A stretch of 64,000 nt of DNA from the NCBI RefSeq assembly GCF_905147365.1, contig NC_056418.1, forward strand, positions 10,291,262 to 10,355,261, given 5' to 3'. The translations under genes were made by a program, and so were the position numbers. The stretch is from Aricia agestis (Eukaryota; Arthropoda; Insecta; Lepidoptera; Lycaenidae). Under the pieces are notes generated by a model, which did not search any database, was not told the DNA's origin, and saw only the letters and a list, made by a program, of their open reading frames with translations. Shown piece after piece: positions 23,452 to 34,750 of the stretch. Numbering within the stretch: the stretch's first letter is position 1; each line of letters begins with the position of its first letter.

Positions 23452-23650
23452 ATTCCATGGCCCATTTTTTCACTTGATTAATATCAAGCTAATTTCCCGT
23501 GAGTGGCTTCACATATTTTATCACTGCTACATCTCTTAGCTACCACAATCAGGAGTTTTCGCACAGGGAATTGTTGAGCGTGTTATCAAAATGAAGCTAC
23601 TTACGGAAAATTAGCTTGACGGTAATCAAGTGAAAAATGAGCCATGAAAC
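23452..23650. repeat. MITE with ATCAAGCTAATTT arms
   Basis: CATGGCCCATTTTTTCACTT and ATCAAGCTAATTTCCCGTGA on the left face TACGGAAAATTAGCTTGACG and AAGTGAAAAATGAGCCATG on the right. Related arms occur in the larger foldback at 36699-37258. Confidence 0.7.
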
Positions 23651-23659
23651 CTGGACTAT

Positions 23660-24330
23660 AATATCATTTTATTAATATTCATAATTATGAAACGTGGGAG
23701 CGTGGCCTTATTCAGACAATATCGGCCAAATTGAGCATAATATTAAATTCGTGGAATATATTAGGAATCGTTACGGAATTAGAAGCGACAGACGACATGC
23801 GTATCTGTGCGTAACGAATCAATAACAATTTATGTTGACATTATTTATGTAAGTATTATCTAGCTAACACGTGCCTTACGAAGGTAGACGGTCATTTAAA
23901 ATGCAGAATGGATGGGAGAATTTTGACAATCCACCGATTTGGTAAGACTTAAAGGTGCTCCTTTACCGGGAGCATTCGCGTGTAACATTATAAATTCGAC
24001 TTTGAGTATTACATTACACTACTTAATACTACCTCCCTGACAGACGAGCATTCGCGTGTAATGTAACATTAATCATTATAGATTCGTCTTTGAGCGTTCC
24101 ATAGCAAGTTGACTTTACTGTCACGTACCTTAAGATTATGAGATGTTAAAATTTATCTGTGGGACCAATTTCGTAAAGTGTATTCATAACCTCGTTGAAA
24201 ATTGCTACAGGACTAGCAACTCGATTCCGGTACCCATATTCTCCTGACTTACCTAGCTTCGATTAGCCATCGATTACTCTGACTTCTCAGTGTAATAAAA
24301 TTATACAATGATATTTTCATGCTTGTTTGA
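23660..24330. other. Intergenic DNA
   Basis: Contains a short imperfect repeat of GAGCATTCGCGTGTAA (about 23970 and 24045). No gene recognised. Confidence 0.35.
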
Positions 24331-24335
24331 CTTAT

Positions 24336-24572
24336 ACAGAGTGTAACAATACAAAGTTATAGGTACTTACATTGTTTTGTTGTTGCAGCGATTTAAAAAG
24401 AGCAAAATTTTTTGTGATTTGTACGGGCAAGCGAACGTCCTAGCGTCATCAATTGGCCCATTCAAAAGGTGAAAAAATGTACTCTTTCAGCGCTGCTACT
24501 TTCATATTGAACTCTACACAGGAGACTCATACACACCCTCAAGTATTATTGATACTTTGTTTTGTAACAACT
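24336..24572. repeat. MITE, 'CAGAATGTAACA' family, diverged
   Basis: Starts TACAGAGTGTAACAATACAA and carries TTTCAGCGCTGCTACTTTCA, CACACCCTCAAGTATTATTG and TTTGTTTTGTAACA, matching the palindromic element at 35491-35757. A third fragment lies at about 33515-33590. Confidence 0.6.
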
Positions 24573-25151
24573 AACACCTGTACATTAGGATAAGTTAAAT
24601 AGATGTAAGTATAATAATAACCCGACTGAAACGAAGCTGTATTGTTGTTAGATTAAAATACCACAATCAGGTTACAAAGTTCGACACAATAAAACATTAT
24701 AGGTACAAAGTGAAACACCTATTTTCGATTTAATAACCAGAATCAGGGTGAAAAGTTCCAAAAGGTTGTTTTCACTTGGGAGTTGGGACAACAGAGAGAG
24801 TTTAGAAAACAATAAAACATTCTACAAAGTGAAACACCTATTCAATTTAACTGTGAACAGTGTTTCAGGCTTAAATGACAACTTACGATTTACGAAGCTT
24901 TTAAAAGCCAGGCTCCTTTTTAACCGACTCTCAGTAACATACCCCTGGATTTACTTTTACATAGTTTAGTAAAGAGATAAAGACAATAATATTATTATTA
25001 TGTAATTGTTTATTTTAAGTTTTTTACCATTTTACTATTCACCAGCAAAATTAGTTTGGCCTCTGTCCCGAAAAATGTATTACGCCTACAATAAAAACAG
25101 TTTAGATATTTAATATTTTCTCTGTAATTTTTTAAAAAGTTTTTACAATTG

Positions 25152-25959
25152 AAGGTGACGCCGCGTTAAAGTAAACAATCGTTTTGAATATGTTTTAGAT
25201 CGCTTGTTTTCTATGAGAGGCCGGGCCGGCCTCTCATAAATGAAATGGAACTCTCATAAATGAAACGGATCTCCGAAATGGAACAGCAAGAAATGAAAAG
25301 GGTGTAAGCGACAAAATGGTTTTTATCGCGTAATTTAAAAACCATAAATATATGTATTTCATATAAGCTATGGACAAATTATAGTGTTGCTTGAACTAAT
25401 GTACAAATTTTGGAAGCTTTTTTTTTTATGAAATAAGGGGGCAAACGAGCAAACGGGTCACCTGATGGAAAGCAACTTCCGTCGCCCATGGACACTCGCA
25501 GCATCAGAAGAGCTGCAGGTGCGTTGCCGGCCTTTTAAGAGGGAATAGGATAATAGGGGAGGGTAGGGATGGGAAGGAAAGGGAAAAGGGGAGGATAGGG
25601 AAGGGAATTGGGCCTCCGGTAAACTCACTCACTCGGCGAAACACAGCGCAAGCACTGTTTCACGCCGGTTTTCTGTGAGAACGTGGTATTTCTCCGGTCG
25701 AGCCGGCCCATTCGTGCCGAAGCATGGCTCTCCCACTTTAAATCAATCACTCTTGGCAAAATTAGAATCCCTGTTTTAATAGAGGTATTTTTGATTAATT
25801 ATTCTGTATTATAAAAGTTGACCAATCGTGTTATGCTATGGGTAATTCAAAGATAAAGACATGATGAATACTGAAAATGAACTTTAATTTCTTAGCTTTA
25901 GTCATTGTTGAGAAAAATCGATACGCTGCAACCAAATTATCAAGGCGCGGCGTCATCTT
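25152..25959 (+). repeat. TTAA-type MITE split by a dispersed repeat
   Basis: Ends AAGGTGACGCCGCGTTAAA and CAAGGCGCGGCGTCATCTT form TIRs. Reversed copy at 34751-35216 lacks the inserted block, which defines the 25425-25737 insertion exactly. Contains the inverted pair GAGAGGCCGGGCCGGCCTCTC. Confidence 0.8.
25425..25737 (+). repeat. Dispersed repeat ('gggtcacctgatgg' family)
   Basis: T-run, AAATAAGGGGGCAAACGAGC through GGCTCTCCCAC. Inserted at GGAAGC^TTTAAATCA of the host MITE. Confidence 0.85.
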
Positions 25960-26199
25960 GAATTTTTTCATGAACTGATAATATTGTTTTTAACTGGCAT
26001 TGGAAAAACATGGCAATATATTTTTGATACCAATTCTGGGAAGCACCGAATATTATAATAAGATAAATCAAAATAGACCCTCTCAGTACCGGGAACTGGT
26101 GGCCTACTCGGAAATCGGAATTACAACTCGCGAAGCTTCTTTATGCAGGGAGGAATATAAAATGTCTTAGTTATTTTATTTATAGGTTAATTGTATGGT

Positions 26200-26600
26200 A
26201 CGTTTAAGGTTATACGATCATGCAGACTGTTACATATGACCTTACCGTGGATAATTTTATACAGAAAGCACAAGTCAAGTAATATTCTTCTATTCCGTAA
26301 GGTGACCATATCGAATTTATTCAGACGTTGCTCGTATAGTTGCCTATGTGAAAATCCGCTACTGCCGTAAGCTAGGTCATCTAGTAAAAGCTACATCTAG
26401 TAAAAGCCCGCTGTATGTTTTCGATCCTTTGAGAATGCACTTCGTAATATGGACTCCAGACTATGCTACCATACTCAAGGTGGCTACGGACGAGTCCGTT
26501 ATATAACATGATTTTAGATTTGGGTTGCTTAAAATTTTTAGAGTTTCTCTTAACAAAGCCGAGCTTACATAGTACATACACAAACAGGGAAAATGTAATT
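26200..26600 (-). pseudogene. Non-LTR reverse transcriptase remnant
   Basis: The minus strand encodes IMLYNGLVRSHLEYGSIVWS and QRIENIQRAFTR, then after a break YEQRLNKFDMVTLRNRR and LCFLYKIIHGK, the C-terminal end of jockey/CR1-like RT ORF2. A local duplication of CTTTTACTAGATGTAG (about 26374-26405) disrupts the frame. The 5' part is missing. Confidence 0.75.
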
Positions 26601-26689
26601 GAATTCTGCTCTTGTTTTTCATGATAACATACTACAGCCTACACACGGCACCCCTTTTACAACAAACATATTGTACGCTTCAATTTAAA

Positions 26690-26860
26690 ATTATTTTATT
26701 AAGTATTTGTTGTCAAAGCGGTTATCTGTGAAAATTTCAGAACTCTAGCTATAGCGGTTCTTGATATATATGGCCTGGCGACAGACAGACAGACAGACAA
26801 ACAGACAAACAGACAGACAGACGGACAGACAACGTCGAAGTCTTAGGCCCGTATAAATAG
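26690..26860 (+). repeat. 'GGTTCCGTACCC' repeat fragment
   Basis: Contains CTGTGAAAATTTCAGAACTC, CTATAGCGGTTCTTGATATA and a (CAGA)n run followed by AACGTCGAAGTCTTA. The diagnostic 3' end is absent. Confidence 0.6.
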
Positions 26861-27248
26861 TCCTACTGACTATTACAAGAATTTGTTAAAATCTGATCCT
26901 TGAAATCGTACTTTTTGATTAAAGAAGAAACCGTGTGTATGCTTAGCAAGGTTTTATCTTTCGTTTGTTGTTGCATGACTAAAAAGTTGGATTTCTTTCG
27001 ACAAAAGTGTCCGGATTTCACCCGGACACTTTTCAAAAACTCGGCCGGACGGTCCCCGGACGCCCTTCAAACTAGGACAAATCCGGGGAAACCCGGTCGG
27101 ATGGCAACCCTAGGCGGGGCGCTGTTTGCTTGTCATCTCCCGGTGTAGCGGCACTAGCGGCCAAACTATCATTCTGTCTACTCTGGCCAAACCACGCGTC
27201 ACCGCGCGTTCGGGCAGTCGCATATAAATTCAGCCTAAAGATCTTTCC
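26861..27248. other. Intergenic DNA with a hAT-like end
   Basis: About 27005-27115 holds GTGTCCGGATTTCACCCGGA and ends GGATGGCAACCCTAG, resembling the TIR of the hAT MITE at 20822-21160. The other end is not found. Confidence 0.4.
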
Positions 27249-27740
27249 TTAAGAGGAGTCCACACCGCCCTTTTTTCATTCCATTTTCATACAAACGTTG
27301 TCCCCTGTTTCCTCCCTGGATAATGCTAGTAGAGTTATAATTTTTTTCCTGAATATCTACGTCCACTAATACAATGTCCCTATGTTTTCTTTTTTTTCAT
27401 AATTTAATTATTAAATAAGATATGAACGTTCAAAAACCCAAAAAAATGGCTAGATTTTCCGCTGTGTTCAAACGTCCAGAAAACAGATTTGGCTAGATTA
27501 TACAAAAAAAAGCAAAACATAGGAACACAGATCAAGCCTTTTTTTAATCTTTAATGAAAAAAGTACTTAAATCGGTTAAGTTTTGGAGAAGGAATCAGGG
27601 GACAACGAATCGTTGATTTTCTGGATTTTCTGCAGTTGTCTCTATCGCGTTCTGCGTTATAGGCTTGAGGTAAGGGAGACAGCTATAGATATTACACGTG
27701 CTTTTTTTTCATTTCTCTAGCCCCTGGTGTATCCTCTTAA
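27249..27740. repeat. piggyBac-type MITE, copy 1
   Basis: Bounded by TTAA on both sides: TTAAGAGGAGTCCACACC and GGTGTATCCTCTTAA. Internal blocks CATACAAACGTTGTCCCCTG, TCCCTATGTTTTC and AAAGTACTTAAATCGGTTAA are shared with copies at 27932 and 56795. Confidence 0.8.
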
Positions 27741-27931
27741 TCTTTCTATAAAAACAATGTATAACGTATAATATTATCTTCTTACAGTTAAAATATCATG
27801 TTCTCGGTTATTTTAGACATTTGAATAACAGGAAAGCGTGCCACCCCGGCAAGTGCGCCATATACAGTAGGGCCTCGGTAATCCGGACTCCAGCTTGTTC
27901 GGTGATCGCTATAATCCGGCCGGCCAGAGCT

Positions 27932-28423
27932 TTAAGAGGAGTCCACACCGCCGTTTTTCCATACAAACGTTGTCCCCTGTTTCCTCCCTGGATAATGCCG
28001 GTAGAGTTATGATTTTTTTCCTGAATATCTATAGCCACTATTAGCATGTCCCTATGTTTTCTTTTTTTTCATAATTTTCTTATTAAAAAAGATAAGAACG
28101 TCCAAAAACCCAAAAAAATGGCCAGATTTTCCTCTGTGTTCAAACACCCAGAAAACAAAACAGGCTAAAATATACAAAAAAAATAAAACATAGGAACACA
28201 GCTCAAGCCTTGCTTTAATTCTGAATGAAAAAGTACTTAAATCGGTTAAGTTTTGGAGAAGGAATCAGCGGACAACGAATCGAAGATTTTCTGTTCTTTT
28301 GGTAGAACTTTTGTCGTGTTGTCTCTATCGCCCTCTGCGGTGGGAGACTTGAGATTGGTGAGACAGCAATACATTTTCAAATACCTATTTTCAATTTCCC
28401 TCGCCCCTGGTGTATCCTCTTAA
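27932..28423. repeat. piggyBac-type MITE, copy 2
   Basis: Same family as 27249-27740, TTAA at each end, inserted in the pogo-like element. Removing one TTAA copy rejoins the flanking element. Confidence 0.82.
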
Positions 28424-28425
28424 AC

Positions 28426-28566
28426 ACTGCGTTAAAATGGGCTGAAGATAACGAATTTGAAAGCCACGAAGTAATGTTTCTCCGTCAACCTAGAGACCGA
28501 GCTTTCGAAATGAAGTGCGAAAATCATACACAGAAGAGTATTACAGACTTTTTCAAAAATAATTAA
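28426..28566 (+). pseudogene. pogo/Tigger transposase C-terminal tail
   Basis: ALKWAEDNEFESHEVMFLRQ continues to QKSITDFFKNN and TAA. The ALKWAE start and the final SITDFFK resemble jerky/Tigger-type transposases. Nothing upstream of the inserted MITE continues the frame, so it is a remnant. Confidence 0.6.
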
Positions 28567-29650
28567 CAGCTAATGTTTTATGTTTTAACTTACTGATTTC
28601 TTACATGGTTGAATTATAATATTACAATAATGAACATATCCAAACATTCAAACCAAATTTTGTTTTTATGCTATAATTTAAAAATTGATTAACTTAAAGA
28701 AACTAAGGTTAAGGGCATTTTCAAAAAAATGTGTACCCCCTGATTTTGCCTTGTCCCTCGACTTTGTTAATTTATTTTGTTGAGATAAATAACTTTTAAC
28801 AGAATATATTAATTTAAGTGAAAAAAGTATATGTTTAAATACATATATAAACTGTCGTCTTGTTGTTACTTTACTAAATAAAAAACTTACGAAGGTTTTA
28901 AAGTGTTGAAAACCATCAAATATGAGATAATGATTGATTTTTAAAAATATCCAGTATTGGAAGTGATTTCTATACATAATTTAAAATCTCAAAAGTCAAA
29001 TGTATCAGTTGAAAGTATCAATTATATATTTTTATATGTAATTTCTTTTAAAAATTAATTTGAATTTAAAACGAAAATTTTAGTCTTCCGGAAGATTCCG
29101 CTTTGTGACCGCTCGTTTTTGCAAAAATTCTTCTAATACTAGAAATTATTCGGCACGATCTGGCAAAACAACGTATGTTCTTCATCGATAGGTACGTCTT
29201 TTTGTTTTTACTGGCAAACTAACTAGTGAAAAGCGCGGAAATGTTGTTGAAGTGCAGGTGTTTCAATTTCTTTGTTCAGGTATGTGACCAAGTTATTAAT
29301 CACTTTTCTTTGATTATTGTTATTGTTTACACATTGCAAAACTTGTATAGTATTTGATACCAAAAATGTATTAGTGCTAAATAAGATGGTTAATTTTTAA
29401 ACAATGTAAAACAACAAGAAGGTAGCATTATGTGACCTCCGTTGGGTGACTTTTTCTACGGTAATTTTTGATATTATCAGGAAAATGCCTTAAATTCCGC
29501 GTTCTTTTTTTTTTGAATAATAAACGATATTTTCTATTACATTATAGAAAAAAGGAGAAAATTGACATAAAAATTAAAATGAAATTTTATACCCCGTACA
29601 CGTTTTTCTGAAATTGCCCTTAAACATGTGTTTTATTAACATTAAATATT
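28567..29650. other. Non-coding interior of the pogo-like element
   Basis: AT-rich, no motif recognised on either strand. Confidence 0.4.
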
Positions 29651-29730
29651 GCATACTATAATCCGGACGCCTCGATAATTCGAAAAGGGTCTTGTTTTTG
29701 TCTCTCCGGATTACCGAGGCCCTACTGTAG

Positions 29731-30414
29731 CTCTATATTTCCATTTTCCAATCAGCCTGCATTATGAAATAAAATAATATATAATGTCTGCGAGGGTCCG
29801 TACTAGCGAAAAACCGGCCAAGTACGTGTCGGGCCACGCGCAATATAGGGTTCCGTTATCCGTTGTACGGTAATGTCACACACTTTGTGGATCTACGTCA
29901 CTAACCTCTATAATACACTGGACAGGCTATGCCGTAAAAAATGACAGCTATTTTTTGTGCCGATTTGAAGCGCCGCGGTGAGCGTACTGTGAACTAATTA
30001 CATAGAAAATCACAACCGCTATTTGCAAAATAGTAGTTCCAAGTACACTCACTACTGCTTTCACATAATCAGCGCCAATATGGCGACTTTCAAATAGCCT
30101 AAACATTTTATTGATAGCGATCGCCTGTCCAGTGTATTATAGAGGTCAGTGATCTACGTGCAACGCTTATCTTTACTGTGACGTCACCACGTTATAGTAA
30201 GTGTTGTAGGCACTAGGCAGGTAGTATTATATAGGCATTAGGCACTAGTAATGTTATCAACAGTAGTAAGTCGGCGTGCGGTAACAGATTTGGTACGGTT
30301 CTCGATAAGATGAAACAATGAGGAGAGTAACTAGTTGGGCTATAAATATCTTGACTATACACATACAGGTACTAAATTAGATATTTCACAGACAAATTAG
30401 TAAAATAGCCTATG
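29731..30414. other. Intergenic DNA
   Basis: Starts with a fragment of the ggttccgt repeat (CCGGCCAAGTACGTGTCGGG at about 29815). An inverted pair CACTAACCTCTATAATACACTGGACAGG / CCTGTCCAGTGTATTATAGAGGTCAGTG (about 29899 and 30125) marks a possible 255-bp MITE. No gene. Confidence 0.5.
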
Positions 30415-30724
30415 ATCCTTCACAGCTCACGTGGTCTATTTCTTATCTATGGACTATGCCAAGTAACATAAAAATTGCTCCAGTAGTTCGTGAGAATTCC
30501 CTGCCATTTCAAATAATTTACCCACCCCGTTTTTTTATACATTTTCCTCTATTTCTTCGCTCCTATTAATCTTAGCGTGATAAAATATAACCTATAGCCT
30601 TCCTCGATAAATGGGCTGTCTAACACTAAAATAATTTTTCGAATCGGACCAGTAGTTCCTGAGATTAACGCGGTCAAACAAACAAACAAACTAACTCTGC
30701 CGCTTTATAATTTTATTAAGTATA

Positions 30725-33086
30725 CAGGGTTACCTCGTAAGTCGACCTAGATCCTTTAAGGGGCTATAGTTAAGATAATTTCTGACTGATTTGACTATGA
30801 AACACCCTATCCTAAATCCAATGGTTTTCGAGATAATCTAATTTTAAGTATTTTTCATAAACAGTCTATTTTTTGCCTTTTGTTGTATCTCCTTTTTTTA
30901 TTCTGAGGCTCTGGTATGTTTGTTTATACGTTTTATTTTAGAAAATGAATTGCTCTATCCATAACAATAAAAAAAAATACAATTTCAGAATAAAATGAGT
31001 CGTAAAAGATGGTGAAAAGTGAAAAATCAAACAAAAATAAAACCTAAGATGTCCAAAAAGGTATAACATTATAGGGTAACATCAAAACCTCATAAAAAAA
31101 ACTTTGTTAAAAGGCCCACAGGTAGCAAAAATTCCGGTCTTTTGTTAAGTATCCTTGTTTGAAATAGGATACGTGCGAGCGAGATGAGATACGTTTTGTG
31201 TATGTGGGAGTGAGAAAAAAGATAGTTTGAGTTACTTTGGAGTTTGGATGACTAAACAAAAGATTTAGCTTAGTCTGCTCATGCGATTCGTCCGTGGTAG
31301 ATGCGATTCTTGCTCTGTGCTCTCTCTGTTTTTTGACTCGGCTTGTATTTCTGGACTGATCCCGTTTTATCTTCGTGACTACCTGTGCTTGCTTTGTGGA
31401 CTTTGTTTTGTGCTTCTGATTTGGAACTGTTGAAAATGGCGGCCTATACGAACGAGGAATATGCTGACATGTTATTGTGTTACGGATATTGCGATGGTGT
31501 ATCATCAAGAGCTCGTGCCGAATACACACGACGGTTTCCTAACCGCCGCGCCCCAGATGTCAGTGTGTTTGATGGAGTTTACCGACGAATTAGAGAGACT
31601 GGTTCAGTTTCAAGACGACGGTCTGACCTGGGTCGTCCACGTGTTAATGATGACGACGAACAAGATAACGATATAGTACAACGATTTAGATCAGATCCAA
31701 CTACAACAACGAGTGTTGTTGCCCGAGATCTTGGATGCTCGCAGTGGAAAGTGTGGTCCACCGTCCATACACCTGGCTTATACCCATACCATTACACGCC
31801 CGTACAAGTCATCGAAGAAGGCGATCCTGTGAGGAGATTGGATTTCTGCAGATTTATGCTGCATGCCGATTTAGAAGACCCAAATTTTTTTAAACGCATT
31901 TTGTGGACTGATGAGTCCAAATTTGACAAAGATGGTATAACAAATTACCACAATGCTCACTATTGGGCCTCAAAGGCAGACGGAAATCCAAAAAAGAAAA
32001 GAGCAAAGGGATCCCAGAGGCGATTTAGTTTGAATGTGTGGATGGGTATAGTTTGTAACCATTTAATTGGCCCATATTTTCTACCCGAAAATTTAAATGG
32101 AGAAACATATGAAAACTTTTTGACTGAAGAATTACCACAACTATTGCAGGACTTACCGGCGGAAATCACCCAAAATATGTGGTTTCAACACGACGGTTGT
32201 CCTGCACATTACCGAAGATCAGTCCGACAATTGCTAGATACGACGTATCCCAATAAGTGGATTGGGAGAGGTGGACCTACACCATGGCCAGCCAGAAGTC
32301 CCGACTTAACCCCCATGGACTATTACGTATGGGGACACATGAAGACTTTGGTGTATGACGACCCCAATCCCATAACGAGTGTAGAAGTTTTACGCCAAAA
32401 GATTATTGATGCAGCCGATAAAATGCGAACTACACTAACAACTGGAGTAGTTAAAAGTGCTTTGAGAAAAAGAATGCGAATTTGTGTCCGAAACAGAGGC
32501 GGACACGTAGAAAATGAACTGTAAAAACAAAATTTAATAAATATTTACTGTTTACATTTTTTTGTTTAATTTTTAGAACTAACTAATATTTTTATTTCAA
32601 TGCCCGGGGAGGCTATCATCTGAGTTTTTTGTAATAAAAACTGCTATTACCCTATAATGTTATACCTTTTTGGATAGCTGACAAAACGGAGATGTTTTTA
32701 AGCTCATCTGCAAACAGACTTCCATAGATTTTTTTTAAGTATCGCTTAAAGAAAGACACATCTTAGGTTTTTTTCTTGTTTGATTTTTCACTTTTCTCCA
32801 TCTTTTACGACTCATTTTATTCTGCAATTGTATTTTTTTTTTATTGTAATGGATAAAGCAATTTATCTTCTAAAATAAAACGTATAAACAAACATACCAG
32901 AGCCTCAGATTACAAAAAGGAGATACAACAAAAGGCAAAAAATGGACTTTTTATGAAAAATACTTAAAATTAGTTTATCTCGAAAACCATTGGATTTAGG
33001 ATAGGGTGTTTCATAGTCAAATCAGTCAGAAATGATCTAAATTATAGCCCCTTAAAGGATCTAGGTCGACTTACGAGGTAACCCTG
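30725..33086 (+). mobile_element. Tc1/mariner-superfamily element, apparently intact
   Basis: 2362 bp beginning CAGGGTTACCTCGTAAGTCG and ending with its inverse, flanked by TA (30723-30724, 33087-33088). Inverted arms are long (30725-31083 and 32650-33086) and nearly identical apart from about 85 bp extra in the right arm (around 32676-32760). One uninterrupted transposase gene lies between. Long TIRs and the DD41D triad differ from short-TIR DD34D mariners. High arm identity and an open ORF suggest recent activity. Confidence 0.92.
31436..32524 (+). CDS. DD41D Tc1/mariner transposase
   Basis: Catalyses cut-and-paste transposition of the surrounding element into TA sites. 362 aa from ATG at 31436 (AAAATGG context, MAAYTNEEYADML). 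The N-terminal third holds two helix-turn-helix-like segments (about residues 5-55 and 75-120), with GRPR (66-69) between them as in mariner and Tc1 proteins. The DDE/D domain shows WTDESKF (D159), WFQHDGCPAHY (D253) and SPDLTPMDYYVWG (D295). The 41 residues between the last two aspartates make it DD41D. No frameshift or stop. Two-part DNA-binding domain and the spacing resemble rosa/Visitor-type families; placement needs a phylogeny. An upstream GTG at 31385 is in frame but the ATG is the plausible start. Confidence 0.9.
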   Translation: MAAYTNEEYADMLLCYGYCDGVSSRARAEYTRRFPNRRAPDVSVFDGVYRRIRETGSVSRRRSDLGRPRVNDDDEQDNDIVQRFRSDPTTTTSVVARDLGCSQWKVWSTVHTPGLYPYHYTPVQVIEEGDPVRRLDFCRFMLHADLEDPNFFKRILWTDESKFDKDGITNYHNAHYWASKADGNPKKKRAKGSQRRFSLNVWMGIVCNHLIGPYFLPENLNGETYENFLTEELPQLLQDLPAEITQNMWFQHDGCPAHYRRSVRQLLDTTYPNKWIGRGGPTPWPARSPDLTPMDYYVWGHMKTLVYDDPNPITSVEVLRQKIIDAADKMRTTLTTGVVKSALRKRMRICVRNRGGHVENEL

Positions 33087-33090
33087 TAGA

Positions 33091-34520
33091 TAGATAATTT
33101 ATTATAGACGTTTTTCTGTTACTTATCTTTTCTTACGGCTTCGCCAATACCTACTTATAATTTGAGCTTCTTAAAAGCCATGGCAGTCGGCAAGTTAACT
33201 TTTATACGATTTCTTGGATTTCATTTAATATCCTTGAACTTAGGACATATTTTACAAAAATTGCGCAAATTTTTAGCGGTTCACTAGATCCAGAAACTTC
33301 TAAGTTCTAACCGCACCAGTAAAATGAATAAATACGTTTATAAATTACGTAAGGCATTTAGTGACGGAGGAGGGGGATCCGGCCAAATATTACCAAACCT
33401 CAATAGAGGGAGAGGATCGACTCAGAAAATGTATTTTTTTTTTAGTAAAATGTAAAAAAAAGGCTTTAATACTTATAAGTACTTATTATAAATAATTTAT
33501 TATAAAATGAAATTAGGTACCTGGTGCACGTTACAGGGAACACGTACACACCCTAAAGTATTATCACTTAGTTTTGTTACATCCTGTAGAGAGTAACTAT
33601 ATCTCACCAAGGGAGTGGGGAAAAGGTAAAAAATCCCCAAAATCACCTCACGCCATTTATGGACGATCCCTAACTTCGGTGTGACGTCAGTCGTCACTCA
33701 ATGACTCAACGTTATTTCACTTTACAACTTACAAGGCTGTTTTATTAATTTACAAGTTGAAAATCCAACTTTTGTTTTTGTTACGATTAAATATTTTACA
33801 GCATAATATTTGTGCCTGTATGAATGTTAATTTAATAAAATGAAGTACTTTGTTCTAAATTAATTTAAGGATTCAAATACTTGGCTACATTTAAACCCTC
33901 ATTAATAATAATTGTAAGGAGACAAAGTAACTCGAGCCTACGGCGCCGGCTTGTTTCTTTTTCTCATTTTTCTGTTATGAAAAAAGTTTCCGTAAAAAAT
34001 ATACCCAAGTGACCTAAGAGAAATGTGGAGAAATATAACAAAAGAAAAAGGACACAACATAAATAATAAGGAGTTCATGATTGAAACTTGAAAACGATTT
34101 TCAGGGCCTACGCAAATCAAAAGCCTTTTCTGTACGAAATTCTGAATTTATATCGGAATATCGGAAATTCAAAGGAACATCAAACGTAGGGGAGCCCAGG
34201 GTGCTAATCAGGTAGTCACTCGAGCGTCGCGTTATGGAGACTAAGTATTATGTAAAAGTTACGTTACTTACTAGTTACTTGTACCTACACAGATTATTAT
34301 TTCGGCTTCGGCGACGGCCAGAATCAACCTTCGGTCGGACTAGTATAATATACCTACTTACTTACTATCGTATAATTTTTTATTTTACTCAATGCTATTT
34401 GTTACGAAATTTTTCATAGCCTACATTACTTTTGCATAAGAATAAAATAATAAGACGACGTGAATAGAATTCTGTTATAATCACATTAACTTCGTTAATG
34501 TACGTAGGTACTTATTATTA
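33091..34520. other. Intergenic DNA with MITE fragments
   Basis: About 33515-33590 is part of the CAGAATGTAACA MITE family (ACACCCTAAAGTATTATCAC). No gene recognised. Confidence 0.4.
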
Positions 34521-34523
34521 AGG

Positions 34524-34565
34524 CAAGGCCAAAATATGCTTATTATTAAGCATATTTTGGCCTTG
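34524..34565. repeat. Perfect 19-bp hairpin, 4-nt loop
   Basis: CAAGGCCAAAATATGCTTA and TAAGCATATTTTGGCCTTG separated by TTAT. Strong potential cruciform. Confidence 0.75.
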
Positions 34566-34750
34566 AATTTTATTGTACGCGTTTGCTTGGTTTTTTTGCT
34601 AAAACGTGTCAAGTTATGTAATTTACAACATTTTGCTTCAAATTGATCATATTAAAGGACCTAGCATTTAGCAAGTGCTGAGTGCTGAAACCTCCCAAAG
34701 ATGTCTAAGATAAGGTAATATAGAAATAGTTATATGAGGATTGTGCATTA

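Larger units (their letters stand above)
27865..29727 (+). mobile_element. pogo/Tigger-like element, decayed
   Basis: Ends CAGTAGGGCCTCGGTAATCC and its inverse GGATTACCGAGGCCCTACTG are flanked by TA on both sides (27863-27864, 29728-29729). A transposase tail remains at 28426-28566; the DDE core is absent, and a TTAA MITE sits at 27932-28423. Confidence 0.85.
30418..33090 (-). mobile_element. Minus-strand Helitron interrupted by a mariner element
   Basis: 30418-30724 is the reverse complement of the Helitron at 63274: AATCTCAGGAACTACTGGTC, TTTGTTTGTTTG and the TTATAAAG block. Its terminal TC falls at 33090-33089, beyond the mariner insertion (30725-33086). Rejoining across one TA gives A^TCTATACTTAATAAA, the Helitron 5' end. 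The 3' end is truncated. Confidence 0.8.

Noticed and set aside
31107..31529. 140-codon open frame on the minus strand
   Set aside because: It overlaps the start of the mariner transposase on the opposite strand, is rich in Lys/Arg/Thr with no domain, and is best explained as a shadow frame.
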